The notes under the pieces are model-generated. The model was given only the letters and a program-made list of their open reading frames with translations. It ran no database searches and was not told where the DNA came from. The translations under genes were made by a program, and so were the position numbers. Positions 1-6,918 of a DNA stretch of 23,208 bases are shown here, in pieces. Numbering within the stretch: position 1 is the stretch's first letter; the number at the start of each line of letters is the position of its first letter. Origin of the DNA: a virus; IMG/VR virus record IMGVR_UViG_3300020000_000060, positions 1 through 23,208 of that record; one strand, written 5' to 3'.

Positions 1-743
1 GCTGTTACTAATGCCGCTGTGGGAGAAGTAGAACCGTTTGATTCTGAGACTGCGTCTGCTTCTTCTGGATGCAACCATTTCTCAACTGCATCTTTGAGTT
101 CTTCATAAGACTTCAGGGGGAAGATTTGAAGAATATCTGTTTGATCCCTTACCTTATCCAATAAGTCTTTCCGGGTTGGATCTACTACTGGAGTTTTTGT
201 GGGATATGGAGTAATTTTCGTTTCTGGAAACGAATCTCCTTTTGCATTCTTTTTCTTCCCGATCTTATGGAATTCAACTTCCAGGTCATTTCCTTCTGTT
301 AATGAAGTAATATCTCCCCACATTGCTGGCTTAGTAGTCAATGTCAATAGTTGAGTATAAACTTGAATTCCAAATCCCCAGAATCGAACTCCAAGTTCTT
401 CCTCACCACGAACAATGACCGGTGCATAGGTTCTTACTGTAGGAGTAAGCTTTGCTGCAATTTCCTTTTCTTCATTACTACCACTAGAACGAAGAGCCTC
501 AACAACTTCCATGATAGGATCTGGCTTGCCGAAGGTACAAGGAGCCAAATAATGATTTCCACCAAGATTATAATAGAATTTCAATTCGATGAATGGAGAA
601 TCTGAATTGAACTTATAAGGAACAATCCTTACCACTTGAATACCTTCTTTAGGTTTCCAGAGAAGTTTTGCGAATCCTGAAGCTTTTTGACCATCTTCAA
701 TTTCTTTGAGGCGAGCTGCGAGTTTTTGTACATTTATTGCCAT
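1..743 (-). CDS. 32: T4 gp32-like single-stranded DNA-binding protein (C-terminus cut by the left edge)
   Basis: This reading frame starts at the ATG at 743-741 and stays open to the left edge, giving about 247 visible residues. It opens MAINVQKLAARLKEIEDGQ, followed by FAKLLWKPKEGIQVVRIVPY (residues 24-43), an OB-fold-type beta region (FIELKFYYNLGGNHYLAPC, 51-69) and aromatic-rich strands (VRFWGFGIQVYTQLLTL, 119-135). This is the layout of gp32-type SSBs, which coat ssDNA and recruit replication and recombination proteins in the cytoplasm. T4 gp32 binds zinc through one His and three Cys; here only one Cys (C69) and H64 are visible, so that zinc site appears absent. The acidic C-terminal tail expected of the family would lie outside the window. 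No Shine-Dalgarno sequence precedes the start; the 20 bases before it are almost all A/T. Family assignment is from motif and layout, not a search. Confidence 0.8.
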   Translation of the reverse strand, partial: MAINVQKLAARLKEIEDGQKASGFAKLLWKPKEGIQVVRIVPYKFNSDSPFIELKFYYNLGGNHYLAPCTFGKPDPIMEVVEALRSSGSNEEKEIAAKLTPTVRTYAPVIVRGEEELGVRFWGFGIQVYTQLLTLTTKPAMWGDITSLTEGNDLEVEFHKIGKKKNAKGDSFPETKITPYPTKTPVVDPTRKDLLDKVRDQTDILQIFPLKSYEELKDAVEKWLHPEEADAVSESNGSTSPTAALVT

Positions 744-895
744 AATTTTTAATTAATTTAATTGTTAACTAGAGATAAGAAAGTTAATCATCAATCTCAG
801 ACCAAATCTTAATTTCCTTATTCTAATAAATAGCATCTTACCAGAGAAAAAACACATTGTAAACTTATTTTAATTAAAAAAAGAATTATAATAAC
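744..895 (-). promoter_or_regulatory. Upstream region of the SSB gene: candidate sigma70-like promoter and A/T-rich leader
   Basis: This gap separates the SSB gene from the next gene. On the minus strand it contains TTTACA (863-858), a 17-base spacer, and TAAGAT (840-835). That is 5/6 and 4/6 to the bacterial consensus, with a predicted transcription start near 828 and a leader of about 85 bases. The last 20 bases before the ATG consist almost only of A and T, with no Shine-Dalgarno. T4 gp32 represses its own translation by binding an A/U-rich unstructured leader, so the same control is plausible here; this is inference. A one-base variant of the intergenic octamer (TAATAAATA on +) lies at 824-832. 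Confidence 0.4.
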
Positions 896-1294
896 TCAAT
901 CAATAACTTCATGAATTTTGAGAGGGATAATACGAACTGAAACATCACCTGAAATCACAAGAGAGTTGGTGTAAAGGTTCCAATCCAAAACAAACGATTT
1001 ATCCAAACTACCATGTTCTTCTTTGATCAGAGTGTTTAGAGCATTTAAACTATACAGAGTATTAGTTTGTTTTTTACGATGAATCAAAATAGTATTTGGA
1101 AATCTTGGAGATTCTTTTTGCATGTTTAAAACATTATAAGTAAGATAAATTTCTTTTGGATTATTAACATTAGAAAAAACAAATATGCGATTGTTGTACA
1201 TTTCATAAAACTTCTTGATTTCAGTTGCGGCTGTCCTAAAATCATTGCTGTTAGAGAATGTACATAACAACTGAAGGTTATCTGAATCTTGCAT
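896..1294 (-). CDS. Conserved-looking small phage protein of unknown function
   Basis: A 132-residue soluble protein beginning MQDSDNLQLLCTFSNSNDF. It has a mixed alpha/beta appearance (NRIFVFSNVNNPKEIYLTYN near residues 35-54, then PNTILIHRKKQTNTLYSLNA near 67-86), no membrane segment and no catalytic motif I recognise. It sits between the SSB gene and the 254-residue gene in the same direction. In T4 the neighbours of gene 32 include the small late-transcription coactivator gene 33 and helicase loader gene 59; position and size allow a gp33-like role, but I see no sequence feature that supports it. No clear Shine-Dalgarno precedes the ATG at 1294. Function is unassigned. Confidence 0.75.
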   Translation of the reverse strand: MQDSDNLQLLCTFSNSNDFRTAATEIKKFYEMYNNRIFVFSNVNNPKEIYLTYNVLNMQKESPRFPNTILIHRKKQTNTLYSLNALNTLIKEEHGSLDKSFVLDWNLYTNSLVISGDVSVRIIPLKIHEVID

Positions 1295-1311
1295 AAGTCT
1301 TAAACAAAGAA

Positions 1312-2076
1312 TTAAAGATCTACATACCGAGTTAAAAACTTTTCCGCTTCCCTAAATCCCCATTCATTACATTTTTTATACATTTCATTTAATTGATGTT
1401 TAAGTAGGTTCTCATTTAATCCATGAGTATTAATCAATCCAGAAGGAGGATTAATATTTGATAGCGTGGTGTCGTCTGTATTCATAATTTGTTTCACTAC
1501 TTCTTTTTCTGCGCCCACTCTTTCTGGAGTTCTTGGTATTGCTTCTGGAGTAGGAGAGGATGGAGCAGGAATAGAAGCCGGGAGTTCTTCTCCACGAGGA
1601 GGCTCAACTTCTAATTCTTTATCCCCCTGTGATACTTTCTTTCCTTCTGGACCACCAAAAATATTTGGTTCGCCTCTTCCTCCCGATTTTGAAGAATCTC
1701 CGTCATCTTCTGGTTCTTTATCTTCAGGAGGTTCTCGTTTAATAGGTTCTTTAGAAGGTTCATCTTCTTTTGGTTTTGGATTTGGATTGTTTTTTATATA
1801 TTTACCTGGATTTTCTTTAAAAGCTTTAGCCATGTGTTTTGGTGACGGCCAAGTTACTAAAATACCATCTTCTCTTCTGTATGCTTGTCTCTCAGGAAAT
1901 TTCCCCTCCACCATGCGATTTGTTACATGAATAGCTGCCTCCTGAGCAATACCCTTTTTAACAAAATAATCACGGAGAGCATTCATGTGATTTTCATTTT
2001 CCATTTTGAAAATACCATCCTCGACTCGTTCATCCAGACAAACTTCTGCAAAAACATTATCTATAATTTGTGACAT
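1312..2076 (-). CDS. 254-residue protein with ordered ends and a Pro/Glu-rich linker, unknown function
   Basis: The N-terminal ~95 residues look folded (CLDERVEDGIFKMENENHMN; ALRDYFVKKGIAQEAA; VTNRMVEGKFPERQAYRRED; ILVTWPSPKHMAKAFKENPG). Residues ~96-190 form a charged, Pro/Glu/Lys/Gly-rich low-complexity linker. The C-terminal ~45 residues are helical and end KFLTRYVDL. No enzymatic motif is visible. The gene follows the polymerase-like gene after a 43-base gap that contains the TATTTATA element 10 bases before the ATG. No Shine-Dalgarno is seen (TTTTAAGAT before ATG). The opposite-strand open frame at 1466-1930 is a shadow of the linker's codon bias. A folded-linker-folded layout suggests an adaptor or structural accessory, but that is only inference. 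Confidence 0.8.
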   Translation of the reverse strand: MSQIIDNVFAEVCLDERVEDGIFKMENENHMNALRDYFVKKGIAQEAAIHVTNRMVEGKFPERQAYRREDGILVTWPSPKHMAKAFKENPGKYIKNNPNPKPKEDEPSKEPIKREPPEDKEPEDDGDSSKSGGRGEPNIFGGPEGKKVSQGDKELEVEPPRGEELPASIPAPSSPTPEAIPRTPERVGAEKEVVKQIMNTDDTTLSNINPPSGLINTHGLNENLLKHQLNEMYKKCNEWGFREAEKFLTRYVDL

Positions 2077-2085
2077 ATCTTAAAA

Positions 2086-2093
2086 TATAAATA
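2086..2093 (-). promoter_or_regulatory. Intergenic octamer TATTTATA (TATAAATA on +), copy 1
   Basis: It lies in the 43-base gap upstream of the 254-residue gene, ending 10 bases before its ATG. The octamer matches the T4 late-promoter core but in the orientation opposite to the gene. A short A/T hairpin (AATATC-AAAAA-GATATT on +) overlaps it and continues to its right. Promoter function is inferred from the repeated gap-only occurrence of the octamer in this window. Confidence 0.4.
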
Positions 2094-2119
2094 TCAAAAA
2101 GATATTCGAAAAGGTCATT

Positions 2120-3475
2120 TTAGATGCTTACCAGATGTACATCGTGGTAGGAATTGCCAAAATAGGTCTTCATAGGAAACATACCGTTACAACTCATTAC
2201 TTGACGTATATGATTAAGAGTTTGTAACCCATCATTCTTATGAAAGTCATAAAGTGCCGCATCATACGTATAAAGCACCAACTTTGTCTTCTTATCTTTC
2301 AAATAATCCATTACAAATTGCAACTGAGGAATAGCAATCTCACCCTCTACGGCTTGAAGAATATAATTAAATACTTTACTGGGGTTTGGATCTTGAATAT
2401 GTTTGCTTGTAATTTTTCGTTTGAAAATAGGGGTTTCAACATATCCATTCTTCTGAAAAAACTCCCACTGTTCGTCTATGAAAATTTTGAGATTAGACAA
2501 ATACTTTATATGAGAATATTTATCTTCTACACCACCATAGAACTGTCTAAAAGTTAATTGTTTGGCATTTTTTATATCTGTTTCATCTACTTCTTTCTTT
2601 TGAAAATAAAGTTTGGCAAGATATTCGTAAATATCAGTTTCTATTGGAAGAGGATATTTGGTAAGGTTACAAATAATACGAGGATGAAAAGTAGAATAAT
2701 CAACAATAACCATTCTTCCATCTTTTCCATAACGAGAAACAAAACAAGATCTAGAACCATCTGTATGATTTAAAGCAGCATAATTTATCCCACCATACCT
2801 ATTGCTGGGTCGTCCAGTAGATGTATATACATTATATTGACTAAATACCAATCCTTTCTTATTAGGAGAAGACTTAAAATGTTTAGCAAAAAGAGAAGCA
2901 TCAACATATATTCCGCTTTTTTCAATTTTTCCAAGAGTCCTAATAATTGTGTCATTAAACCTCGTATATGGATCATCAATTGTAAATTTACTAATCATTT
3001 TTTCAATATTCACGCACATATCGTCAAATGCTTCTTTATGTTTTAATAAAGGTATTGATTTATTTATTTGTCCCATTCCGCTGGAATTTCTACGTACAAG
3101 ATTATGTGCTGAAGTTTCAAAATCTGAAAAATCTAAAATTTCATTATTTTCCAAAAACCCACAAAGATTAGCATCGTTTACATAAGGTAATTCTATCAAT
3201 TGATGAAATGCCTTTTTATCTAACACCCATATTCGATTCTTTGCCTTTAATAAGAATTCTTGAACAAACCACGCATCTGTCACCTTAGAAATAGAATCTG
3301 GATGATTAAAAGAATAATAGTAAGTCTTTCCAGTTAAAACATTTCGGATAAATAAAATACCGGGGGTATTATCGGCAGGATGAATTCCATCCTCAATTGG
3401 TACAACATGTACAATCCAATCTCCTTCAATATTTTCGGAATGGAAACGATTACAATCCTGAGTTGTCTCTATCAT
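2120..3475 (-). CDS. Divergent family-A DNA polymerase-like protein
   Basis: 451 residues from the ATG at 3475. A longer frame opens at 3628, but that part overlaps the hub gene and shows no polymerase similarity, so I chose the downstream ATG; no Shine-Dalgarno supports either. Family-A features in order: a thumb-like TLGKIEKSGIYVDASLF (180-196); TSTGRPSNRYGGINYAAL (218-235), matching the TGRLSS...LQNIP region; motif A VDYSTFHPRI (D259; the usual Glu of DYSxxELR is His); motif B IKNAKQLTFRQFYGG (K305, F309 and Y313 match Pol I K758, F762 and Y766; R754 is replaced by Ile); motif C LYTYDAALYDF (D405 kept; the flanking His and Glu are Tyr and Ala). The N-terminal ~150 residues occupy the place of the 3'-5' exonuclease domain but lack a recognisable DxE motif. 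Both metal-binding Asp are present, so polymerisation is plausible and proofreading doubtful. It sits between tail genes and the SSB gene. Confidence 0.75.
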   Translation of the reverse strand: MIETTQDCNRFHSENIEGDWIVHVVPIEDGIHPADNTPGILFIRNVLTGKTYYYSFNHPDSISKVTDAWFVQEFLLKAKNRIWVLDKKAFHQLIELPYVNDANLCGFLENNEILDFSDFETSAHNLVRRNSSGMGQINKSIPLLKHKEAFDDMCVNIEKMISKFTIDDPYTRFNDTIIRTLGKIEKSGIYVDASLFAKHFKSSPNKKGLVFSQYNVYTSTGRPSNRYGGINYAALNHTDGSRSCFVSRYGKDGRMVIVDYSTFHPRIICNLTKYPLPIETDIYEYLAKLYFQKKEVDETDIKNAKQLTFRQFYGGVEDKYSHIKYLSNLKIFIDEQWEFFQKNGYVETPIFKRKITSKHIQDPNPSKVFNYILQAVEGEIAIPQLQFVMDYLKDKKTKLVLYTYDAALYDFHKNDGLQTLNHIRQVMSCNGMFPMKTYFGNSYHDVHLVSI

Positions 3476-3509
3476 TAACCAGTAATGGTAGCAGATCTTA
3501 TATCGGAAG

Positions 3510-6500
3510 TCAATTTGTTTTAGAGGACACTGGAATATTGAGACGTACTTTGATGTGTTCTCTAAGAGGAATAATGCCTGCGGTAATGACTGTAGTCCAC
3601 TTGCCAGCTTCAATTGTTTCCTGTACATCTACAATTCGAAATACAATATTTTCATGAGAATATGGTTCGGGTAAATTGCGAACAAGAAACATCATAAAAG
3701 TTCTTAATCCCCCAATTCCTTGAATGGTAAAACTTGCTTGAATACCGGGCATTATACCAGTATATTTAGGATTAAGTTCTTCGTCTCCATCATCAAGTAG
3801 AAGTTTTAAAAGCTGACTTGAACTTGAATATGGAATTGCTAACCGACGAATAAGAGTCTGGCCACCTGCTCTTTTATTTGTCATTTGATAAGAACCAGGT
3901 GGCGGTGGTGTTATCTTTTGTAATGGATTCATAGCTGCCGCAAATTCTGTATCTATAGGTATATTTGCAGGAGTATCTTTCTTATTATCATCCATAATTA
4001 ATCGATCTTTAAATTTATAATCTAACAACTCATTATCACCATTAACTACCGTTACGTTTCTATCTGGTTGATTTGTCTGAGCATAAATTGTACGAATCGC
4101 CTGTGCATTACTAAGTGTTGGTTTAAAATTAAGTCCAAGCAATAAACTATCGGAATCAAAATAATCAAATGTATATGGAACTCCTGTGTTAGCCGTATTT
4201 ATAAATCGATCATCTATAATTTTCATAGTTGCTGGTCCAACTGTTTTTACAGCCGCCGAACCATCCTTTTTAAAACTTCCTCTTCCTGATCCCGAAACCA
4301 ACCTAAAATCCCAGAATCCTCCTGCCGCCTCACTTATACTTGACAGAAGTCTCTCAATAAAATTAACATATGTTTTTATACCAGTATCATTTACCAATTT
4401 TTTTAAAAGTTTAGTGTTGATGTAAATATCTTTTAGATATCCCGAATATTTAGCGGGATATAATTTGGAAGCCATTTCTGGATTTTTATCAGTAAAAAAT
4501 GGAAATGCATATGCATGATCTTCATTATTAGTTGTATTCTTATAACGTATATCATTAATTAGTTCATCTAAATTATCTCTATATGCTCCTCCACTTTGAC
4601 CACAAACCTTGAATAACCTATAATCAGCGAGAGATTTATTTTTTTTAGCAGTTTCATAATCTTTTATTTCAATCATTACGTCACAATTTTTCATTACTTC
4701 TAAATCTTTTTTTTGTAGTAATGCTTCAATACGAATCTTTTCTGCTGCTTCTCTTTTTTCTATAGCTTCTTTTGCAAAAGAATCTTTTATTTTTTGTCTT
4801 TCTTCTTGTGTCTTTGCTTTAGAAAGTAAATCCTGTTCCTTATTCCGTATCACTCCGGGAGAAGTATGCGTAATACTTTTTCCCGGTATAGAAGTACCAA
4901 ATAATTTTGAAAATGCATCCTCAATATCTACCGTAATTGGTCCTACATCTTCTAACGGACTTCCAAAAATACCTTGACTAATTAGCCTTCCTCCTGGAAA
5001 CGATAAATCTTTAGGATCAAGAGCATATTTCCCCTGAAAATATTTTGGTGCGCTGGCATTAGGAATTAATATTGAATATCCATCTCCGGAAATCAAATTG
5101 GGATGTGCCGAAATTACAACATCATCAATATCCACTCGAAAAATTTCATCTTGTTTAAATGATTTCATGGCTTGAACATGGTAATTAATAATTTCTATAA
5201 CTAATCCCATATTTAGCCATAGATCATCATGCACCGCTTGATAATCAAAATCATAAGTAGTATCGGCACCAACATTAATATTTGAAGTAATATTATCAGT
5301 TGTACTACTAGTGGTGGTAGTGGTGGGGGTGGCATTAGGAAAGCTTCCTTTCGACCCGTGGGACAAAGAATCTCTATCTATGTTAGGAAAGCTTCCTTTC
5401 GATCCGTGAGACAAAGAATCTCTATCTATGTTGGGAAAGCTTCCTTTTGATCCACGAGATAAAGAATTCTCATTTGAATTAGGAAAGCTTCCCTTTGATC
5501 CACGGGATAAAGAATTTTTGTTTGTACCAATGGATTTCTCATCCGATCTTCCAAAAAATACACCATAAATATATTTTCTCCATCGGTCTTTGTCTTCTTT
5601 GGGGCTATGATGATTATATACATAAGTTACAATATCTTTTAGTCCCGGAATTGACACTGGCGTTTGAGAAAAATTACGTACCTCTTTAAATGCCGATATA
5701 TTTTTGTTAATAAAATCTACTAAACTACCAAACGGTCTAATCTCATTTTCCGCTCCTTTTTTTACATTGGAATAAACAGAATTAGAATCTACGGCAAGTC
5801 CAGCATAAATACGATCCTGAGAAGTTATTTCGGTTTTACATTTAAATTTATTACCTTCAACCGACCATTCAAAATGTGTAATTCTTCCGAAAAGAACATC
5901 ATAATTTCCTTTGGAGCTTAAAATATGATCTGTGTATAGAGGATAGGGGTTATTATTAAACTCCTTCAGTGTCTTTTCATCTGTCAAATCAAGTAAGGAT
6001 TTAGGATCAAAATGATTCCATCCCCACTCAAGAATACAAGAAAGACCAGGAACCAAAAAATAAGGAGTCATGTATTCTAGTTGTGTCTTTGAAAAACAAA
6101 CCCACTCAACCGTGGCCCGACGATATAATTCTTTTTGAATAGTTATACTTATTCTTTCAATTTCGGGAGACGGAAAATGAATCGGATAATGACTAGTACG
6201 AAAATCATTCTCAATAGTATGAGTTTGAATACCATCTGGTAGATATCCGATTATACTTTCAGGAGTTCCATTAGTATTCTTAGCAAACCCATATCCATCA
6301 TAAAAATTTTTTCCACCAAAAAATACAAATCCAGGCTTAATTTTTTCAGACGGAAGAGGATTTCCCTTGAGATCTTTTTCTCTTCCATATCCGTTGGAAC
6401 AAAATCTTACCCACGGAGTCATTGGCCCACGATATTTTATCCAATCCCCGCTAGATCTTCCGGCTTCATCGGCTTTATCCCAGTCTCCTTTACTAGAATT

Positions 6501-6599
6501 GACGTACACAAAACTGCGATTAACCTTTCGACGGTTAAGTTCATCCTGGATCTCACTAGGAATATTTGATGGCTGCCACGGAATTATTGGGGCTGGCAT
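3510..6599 (-). CDS. Large baseplate/tail hub candidate with an internal repeat linker
   Basis: A 1029-residue protein with no signal peptide or membrane segment. The N-terminal ~340 residues are beta-rich (RATVEWVCFSKTQLEYMTPY; FLVPGLSCILEWGWNHFDPK; DVLFGRITHFEWSVEGNKFK), a look common in hub/gp44/gpD-type tail proteins. Residues ~357-420 are four 16-residue repeats (core SRGSKGSFPN), followed by a Thr/Ser run. A Lys/Glu-rich helical stretch (around AKTQEERQKIKDSFAKEAIE) lies near residues 590-640. The C-terminus (TIQGIGGLRTFMMFLVRNLP; VDVQETIEAGKWTTVITAGI) is beta-rich. It lies after the tape-measure, tube-end and LysM-like genes, where hubs sit in P2/Mu-type tails (T-U-X-D order) and where T4 gp27 would be expected functionally. 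The hub call rests on position and general fold look, so it is moderate. There is a gap of 17 bases from the preceding gene and 34 to the polymerase-like gene. Confidence 0.6.
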   Translation of the reverse strand: MPAPIIPWQPSNIPSEIQDELNRRKVNRSFVYVNSSKGDWDKADEAGRSSGDWIKYRGPMTPWVRFCSNGYGREKDLKGNPLPSEKIKPGFVFFGGKNFYDGYGFAKNTNGTPESIIGYLPDGIQTHTIENDFRTSHYPIHFPSPEIERISITIQKELYRRATVEWVCFSKTQLEYMTPYFLVPGLSCILEWGWNHFDPKSLLDLTDEKTLKEFNNNPYPLYTDHILSSKGNYDVLFGRITHFEWSVEGNKFKCKTEITSQDRIYAGLAVDSNSVYSNVKKGAENEIRPFGSLVDFINKNISAFKEVRNFSQTPVSIPGLKDIVTYVYNHHSPKEDKDRWRKYIYGVFFGRSDEKSIGTNKNSLSRGSKGSFPNSNENSLSRGSKGSFPNIDRDSLSHGSKGSFPNIDRDSLSHGSKGSFPNATPTTTTTSSTTDNITSNINVGADTTYDFDYQAVHDDLWLNMGLVIEIINYHVQAMKSFKQDEIFRVDIDDVVISAHPNLISGDGYSILIPNASAPKYFQGKYALDPKDLSFPGGRLISQGIFGSPLEDVGPITVDIEDAFSKLFGTSIPGKSITHTSPGVIRNKEQDLLSKAKTQEERQKIKDSFAKEAIEKREAAEKIRIEALLQKKDLEVMKNCDVMIEIKDYETAKKNKSLADYRLFKVCGQSGGAYRDNLDELINDIRYKNTTNNEDHAYAFPFFTDKNPEMASKLYPAKYSGYLKDIYINTKLLKKLVNDTGIKTYVNFIERLLSSISEAAGGFWDFRLVSGSGRGSFKKDGSAAVKTVGPATMKIIDDRFINTANTGVPYTFDYFDSDSLLLGLNFKPTLSNAQAIRTIYAQTNQPDRNVTVVNGDNELLDYKFKDRLIMDDNKKDTPANIPIDTEFAAAMNPLQKITPPPPGSYQMTNKRAGGQTLIRRLAIPYSSSSQLLKLLLDDGDEELNPKYTGIMPGIQASFTIQGIGGLRTFMMFLVRNLPEPYSHENIVFRIVDVQETIEAGKWTTVITAGIIPLREHIKVRLNIPVSSKTN
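5338..5529 (-). repeat. Four tandem 48-bp repeats encoding a 16-residue Ser/Gly/Lys linker
   Basis: GGAAAGCTTCC begins at 5338, 5386, 5434 and 5482 on the + strand, an exact 48-base spacing. The unit keeps the reading frame of the hub candidate and encodes GSKGSFPN plus a variable part (SNENSLSR, IDRDSLSH). Copies differ by a few silent or conservative changes. The block sits mid-protein and is followed by a Thr-rich run, so it is likely a flexible linker or an expandable surface segment. Confidence 0.9.
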
Positions 6600-6616
6600 T
6601 TTATTTCTTTCTTATT

Positions 6617-6916
6617 TTATGAATTTACTCTATTGAATTCGTTTAGATATCCACTAACATTTATAGGAATTCTTAATGTAAGTCCTGCTGTAACCGCAAA
6701 TTTACCACGCCCAAGTCCAGGATTTGCCAAAGCTATAATGAACCATAATGTGGGATCTCCATAATATCTATATGCGAGGGTATCAAGATAATCTCCTTCA
6801 TTTGATATCACTTGAATATCAGACGTTGATAATGGAACCGGAGGATAAATAGTTGATCTATACACACGTTTACCATCATATCTAGTTTTAACTGATATAT
6901 TGTTATATCTCTTCAT
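6617..6916 (-). CDS. LysM/tail-protein-X-like small baseplate protein
   Basis: 99 residues. The core EGDYLDTLAYRYYGDPTLWF, then IIALANPGLGRG, with LRIPI near the end, is the LysM-like pattern (a GDxLxxLAxRxYGxxxxWxxIxxAN core followed by an aliphatic-Pro end) found in phage tail protein X and some baseplate proteins such as the gp53 group. These small domains sit at the tube-hub or wedge junction. The gene lies between the 792-residue gene (2-base gap) and the hub candidate, the same place as X between U and D in P2-type clusters. No Shine-Dalgarno is visible (AATATGAATAAAT before the ATG), so translation is probably coupled to the upstream gene. Exact T4 equivalence (gp53 versus X) cannot be settled by eye. 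Confidence 0.7.
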   Translation of the reverse strand: MKRYNNISVKTRYDGKRVYRSTIYPPVPLSTSDIQVISNEGDYLDTLAYRYYGDPTLWFIIALANPGLGRGKFAVTAGLTLRIPINVSGYLNEFNRVNS

Positions 6917-6918
6917 AT

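Noticed and set aside
1466-1930. 154-residue + strand frame
   Set aside because: It is antisense to the Pro/Glu-rich linker of the 254-residue gene, Ser/Gly-rich by codon complement, with no start signals.
2089-2105. AATATC-AAAAA-GATATT hairpin as a terminator after the polymerase-like gene
   Set aside because: Six A/T-rich pairs are too weak; it overlaps the octamer region and may occur by chance in such AT-rich DNA.
3476-3628. N-terminal extension of the polymerase-like gene
   Set aside because: It overlaps the hub candidate's 3' end, has no polymerase-like sequence, and the ATG at 3475 lies just after the hub stop.
4330-4365. TTGACA near 4345 on + as a promoter
   Set aside because: The nearest -10-like hexamer is only 12 bases away, and it lies inside the hub gene.
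5338-5529. Regular 48-bp repeats as a CRISPR array
   Set aside because: The units are contiguous and in frame, encode a 16-residue peptide repeat, and have no distinct unique spacers.
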